Shown piece after piece: positions 61,668 to 64,000 of a DNA stretch of 64,000 nt. The notes beneath the pieces were generated by a model. That model was not told the origin of the DNA, did not search any database, and saw only the letters and a list, made by a program, of their open reading frames with translations. How positions within the stretch are numbered: position 1 is the first letter of the stretch; each line of letters starts with the position of its first letter. The stretch is from positions 186,001-250,000 of the forward strand of contig NZ_FNJA01000002.1 in assembly GCF_900104385.1 (NCBI RefSeq), written 5' to 3'. Made by a program: the position numbers and the translations under genes. This DNA is from Rhodoferax sp. OV413. GTDB taxonomy: Bacteria; Pseudomonadota; Gammaproteobacteria; Burkholderiales; Burkholderiaceae_C.

Positions 61668-62870
61668 CTAGATCAGCGCCAGCAGGCGCTCCAGCTGCAC
61701 CTGCACCTTGACGTCGCGGTGCGGCACGTGTGCGATGATCTTGTGGATGGCGGTATTGGTTTCGCGCACGATCATTTCGCCGGTGGGCATGCCTTCGCGG
61801 TTGATGATCACCGCCACCCGCGGCGCGGTGGTATTGGCGCTGCGGCGGATCACCACGGCGATTTCGCCATTCGCCAGCCGCACATACACCCCCGGTGAGT
61901 ACACGCCCACGGCCTTGATCAGCGCCGCGCCGGCTTCGTCCACATGCCGTTTCTCGTCGAAATAGCAGGCCTGCATCGCCGCATTGGGCGGCATCGACAG
62001 GCGCCCCGCGCGCGGCGACAGCCGGGCGATAAAGGTGTCGGCCCGCTGGATCAGCCGCGCCAACCGCAATGCCACGGTCTTGCCGCCCAGTGGTCCGGGC
62101 GAGCGGTCGTGGTGGTGGCGCACCGCCAGCAGCCAGTCTTCGTTGTCCACCCCCATGGCCACCAGCATGCTGAAGGCGCGCTGCGCATGCTGCTCGACCA
62201 TCTCGATCTGCTTGGCGGTCAACGCCTGGTTCTGCAGGGTCAGCTCGTCCTGCATTGCCGTCATGGCGATGTTCATGGTCAGCGCGGCCTTGCCCAGGGT
62301 GGCGTCCAGGTCGGCCGGCCAGTTCAGCACCTCGCGCGCCGCCAGGCTGCACACCACATAGACCAGCATGGCGTGGGTAGCGCTGTACATCTGCATCTCG
62401 GTGGCCGACAAATGCATCAGCGCGCACAGCGTGGCGTCCGGGTGCTGCTCGACCAGCTGGTTCAGTTCGGTGTAGAGCTTGTCCAGCCGCTGTAGAAACT
62501 GCTCGTTCTGCGGGTCGCGCAGCAGGCCGTTGGCGCGGATCTGCAGGGCGGTCCAGTCGGGGATGGCCGAGACCTCGCGCGCATCGCCTTTGTCCAGGTC
62601 GGCGGCGGCCAGCTGCATGTCGGCGATATCGCCCAGCGTGGTATCCGAGCGCACCATCTCGTACAGCTTGCCCACGTAGGCGCGGTGGTTGTCGGCGGCA
62701 TCCACGTCCACGCACAGGGTCATGCCGCGGGAGGTCCAGTAGCTGATCTCTTCGCGGTCGTTGATCACATACCCCTTGTGGGCGAGCAGCACTCCATGCT
62801 CGTTACGCAGGGCAAACGGAAGCGGTTGGCCCAGGCGCAGGGTGGAAACGTTGACAGCAATAAGGTTCAT
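61668..62870 (-). CDS. HD-GYP-like protein with degenerate catalytic site
   Basis: A 400-residue protein arranged like HD-GYP cyclic-di-GMP phosphodiesterases: an N-terminal DUF3391-like part (LRLGQPLPFALRNEHGVLLAHKGYVI), an HD-type helical core (MYSATHAMLVYVVCSLAARE), and ending with a domain that resembles the usual C-terminus (GAALIKAVGVYSPGVYVRLANGEIAVVIRR). The metal motif HDIGK is replaced by MNIAM, and the GYP motif HHExxDGSGYP by HHHDRSPGPLGG, so activity is doubtful; it may be a cyclic-di-GMP-binding or scaffolding protein. Confidence 0.8.
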   Translation of the reverse strand: MNLIAVNVSTLRLGQPLPFALRNEHGVLLAHKGYVINDREEISYWTSRGMTLCVDVDAADNHRAYVGKLYEMVRSDTTLGDIADMQLAAADLDKGDAREVSAIPDWTALQIRANGLLRDPQNEQFLQRLDKLYTELNQLVEQHPDATLCALMHLSATEMQMYSATHAMLVYVVCSLAAREVLNWPADLDATLGKAALTMNIAMTAMQDELTLQNQALTAKQIEMVEQHAQRAFSMLVAMGVDNEDWLLAVRHHHDRSPGPLGGKTVALRLARLIQRADTFIARLSPRAGRLSMPPNAAMQACYFDEKRHVDEAGAALIKAVGVYSPGVYVRLANGEIAVVIRRSANTTAPRVAVIINREGMPTGEMIVRETNTAIHKIIAHVPHRDVKVQVQLERLLALI

Positions 62871-62937
62871 GGTCGTAAAGGTTATCAGTTCAGTATCGAC
62901 ATATCTACTGCTTGCTTGAGCCTGCTAGCATTTATGG

Positions 62938-63441
62938 ATGACCGACACCCTTGCCCCACCCGCTTTTCTCGCCAAAATCTGCCACCGCGAGGATGCCGCC
63001 GCCCAGCTGGCCCGCCTGCCCCGCCCCTGGGTGTTCACCAACGGAGTGTTCGACATCCTCCACCGCGGCCACGCCACCTACCTGGCCCAGGCCCGCGCGC
63101 TGGGTGGCAGCCTGGTGGTGGCGCTGAACAGCGACGCCTCGGCGCGCCGCCTGGGCAAGGGCCCGGACCGGCCGCTGAACGCCGAGACCGACCGCGCCGT
63201 GCTGATGGCCGCGCTTGAATCGGTCAGCCTGGTCACCTGGTTCGACGAAGACACGCCGCTGGAGCTGATCACCGCACTGCGCCCCGACATCCTGGTCAAG
63301 GGCGGCGATTACGACATGCAAAAGCTGGCCGAGACCGCCGTGGTGCAGGCCTATGGCGGCACTGCGCTGGCGATTCCGTTTGTCGACGGCTATTCGACCA
63401 CTGCCCTCGTGCGCAAGATCAAGCAACCGCATGGCGTTTAA
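62938..63441 (+). CDS. rfaE2: D-glycero-beta-D-manno-heptose 1-phosphate adenylyltransferase
   Basis: A 167-residue single-domain cytidylyltransferase-like enzyme making ADP-heptose for the LPS core. The signature FTNGVFDILHRGHATYLAQA holds the HxGH nucleotide motif, and DRAVLMAAL and ILVKGGDYDMQKLAET follow. This is the split form, equal to the C-terminal half of E. coli HldE; the kinase half is not in the window. Its end overlaps the next gene by 11 bp. Confidence 0.95.
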   Translation: MTDTLAPPAFLAKICHREDAAAQLARLPRPWVFTNGVFDILHRGHATYLAQARALGGSLVVALNSDASARRLGKGPDRPLNAETDRAVLMAALESVSLVTWFDEDTPLELITALRPDILVKGGDYDMQKLAETAVVQAYGGTALAIPFVDGYSTTALVRKIKQPHGV

Positions 63442-64000
63442 AACCCTGCTGGGCCGCGCCTGGCAAGGGCTGCGCAAAGACCGCTTTCTGCAAATTCTGC
63501 TGCTGGCCCTGGCCGGCCTGAGCTTGTTCAGCCGCACTCCGCTGTCCAGCTACCCGGCCCTGGTCGATTGGCCCACCATTGCCGCCCTCACCGGCTTGCT
63601 GGCCCTGACCCAGGGCGTGGAAACCAGCGGCGCGCTGCACCGTCTGGGCCACTGGCTGGTCGGCTACATGACCAGCGAACGCGCGGCCGCGCTGTGCCTG
63701 GTGACGGCCGCGGCCGTGCTGTCCACCGTGCTGACCAACGACGTGGCGCTGTTCGTCGTCGTGCCGTTGACCCTGGGCATCTGCCGCATCACCCCGCTGC
63801 CGACCACCCGGCTGGTGGTGTTCGAGGCGCTGGCGGTGAATGCCGGTTCGGCGCTGACGCCCATCGGCAACCCGCAAAACCTGTTCCTCTGGCAGCTGTC
63901 GGGCACGTCCTTTGCCCAGTTCGTCTGGCACATGCTGCCGCTGGTGGCGGTGCTGATGCTGTTGCTGTGGGCGGTGACCGCGCTGGCCTTTTCCGGCCGG
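63431..64000 (+). CDS. SLC13/ArsB-type anion transporter (N-terminal part, cut by window edge)
   Basis: About 190 residues are visible: several hydrophobic helices and the signature TAAAVLSTVLTNDVALFVVVPLTLGI and EALAVNAGSALTPIGNPQNLFLW, the TND and GNPQN motifs shared by ArsB, CitT and NaDC-like carriers. The substrate may be arsenite, citrate or another anion. ATG 63431 overlaps the end of rfaE2 in another frame. Confidence 0.85.
   Translation, partial: MAFKTLLGRAWQGLRKDRFLQILLLALAGLSLFSRTPLSSYPALVDWPTIAALTGLLALTQGVETSGALHRLGHWLVGYMTSERAAALCLVTAAAVLSTVLTNDVALFVVVPLTLGICRITPLPTTRLVVFEALAVNAGSALTPIGNPQNLFLWQLSGTSFAQFVWHMLPLVAVLMLLLWAVTALAFSGR

Overview
The window is a GC-rich stretch of a Betaproteobacterium, most likely Burkholderiales/Comamonadaceae (Rhodoferax-, Polaromonas- or Acidovorax-like). 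The evidence is the gene repertoire: a MaeB malic enzyme with a phosphotransacetylase tail, a stand-alone second IF-1, a topoisomerase III-SWIB fusion beside a SET protein, a birA-SPOR pair, a DUF4399 protein and a TPR-GT9 fusion. A short interspersed repeat found at least twelve times also fits. I saw no rRNA, tRNA, CRISPR array or insertion sequence. All calls come from reading the sequence by eye; no database was searched.

Layout. 1-13.9 kb is mostly housekeeping: a cut ribonuclease, maeB, an infA paralogue, pepP-murU, a tautomerase, transketolase and GAPDH with a strong terminator, a Crp/Fnr regulator, RarD, an HPF-like protein, TerC and DUF2062. 14-17 kb is an accessory island: a YjjJ-type HipA kinase with its own DNA-binding domain and clustered TATCTA operator half-sites, then a retron, made of a reverse transcriptase and a non-coding RNA with matching a1/a2 arms. 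Two same-orientation copies of the dispersed repeat bracket the retron. 17-23.5 kb carries a double SRPBCC protein, a four-PAS GGDEF-EAL protein overlapping acuI, and a TPR-glycosyltransferase.

23.5-35.5 kb is a large amine-catabolism locus. A GntR regulator and an APC permease diverge from a tightly overlapping operon: a gamma-glutamyl ligase (glutamine-synthetase fold), a GNAT/iron alcohol dehydrogenase fusion, a gamma-glutamyl hydrolase and an aldehyde dehydrogenase. Next, behind a sigma-54-type promoter and a 5'-terminal stem-loop, come an ethanolamine permease, EutB, EutC and RidA. Read together, the locus seems to encode two routes for ethanolamine: gamma-glutamylation and oxidation to gamma-glutamylglycine, and direct B12-dependent deamination.

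35.5-53.5 kb is mixed: topB-SWIB divergent from SET-birA-SPOR, a methyltransferase, small secreted, acetyltransferase and Sel1 proteins, regulators, an anion channel and an orphan sensor kinase. 53.6-60.4 kb is one overlapping operon of the lipid-modification/photo-oxidative-stress type: FAD oxidoreductase, DUF1365, CFA-type methyltransferase, chalcone-isomerase-like protein, MFS transporter, DUF3833 lipoprotein, SDR and NTF2-like protein. The window closes with a ferritin-like diiron protein, a degenerate HD-GYP-like protein, hldE2/rfaE2 and a truncated SLC13/ArsB-type transporter.

The dispersed repeat (about 55-60 bp, a GC-rich inverted core plus an AGCTAT...ATAGC hairpin) sits between genes, supplies stop codons to several, lies in frame inside transketolase and the gamma-glutamyl hydrolase, and appears to encode the signal peptide of the chalcone-isomerase-like protein.
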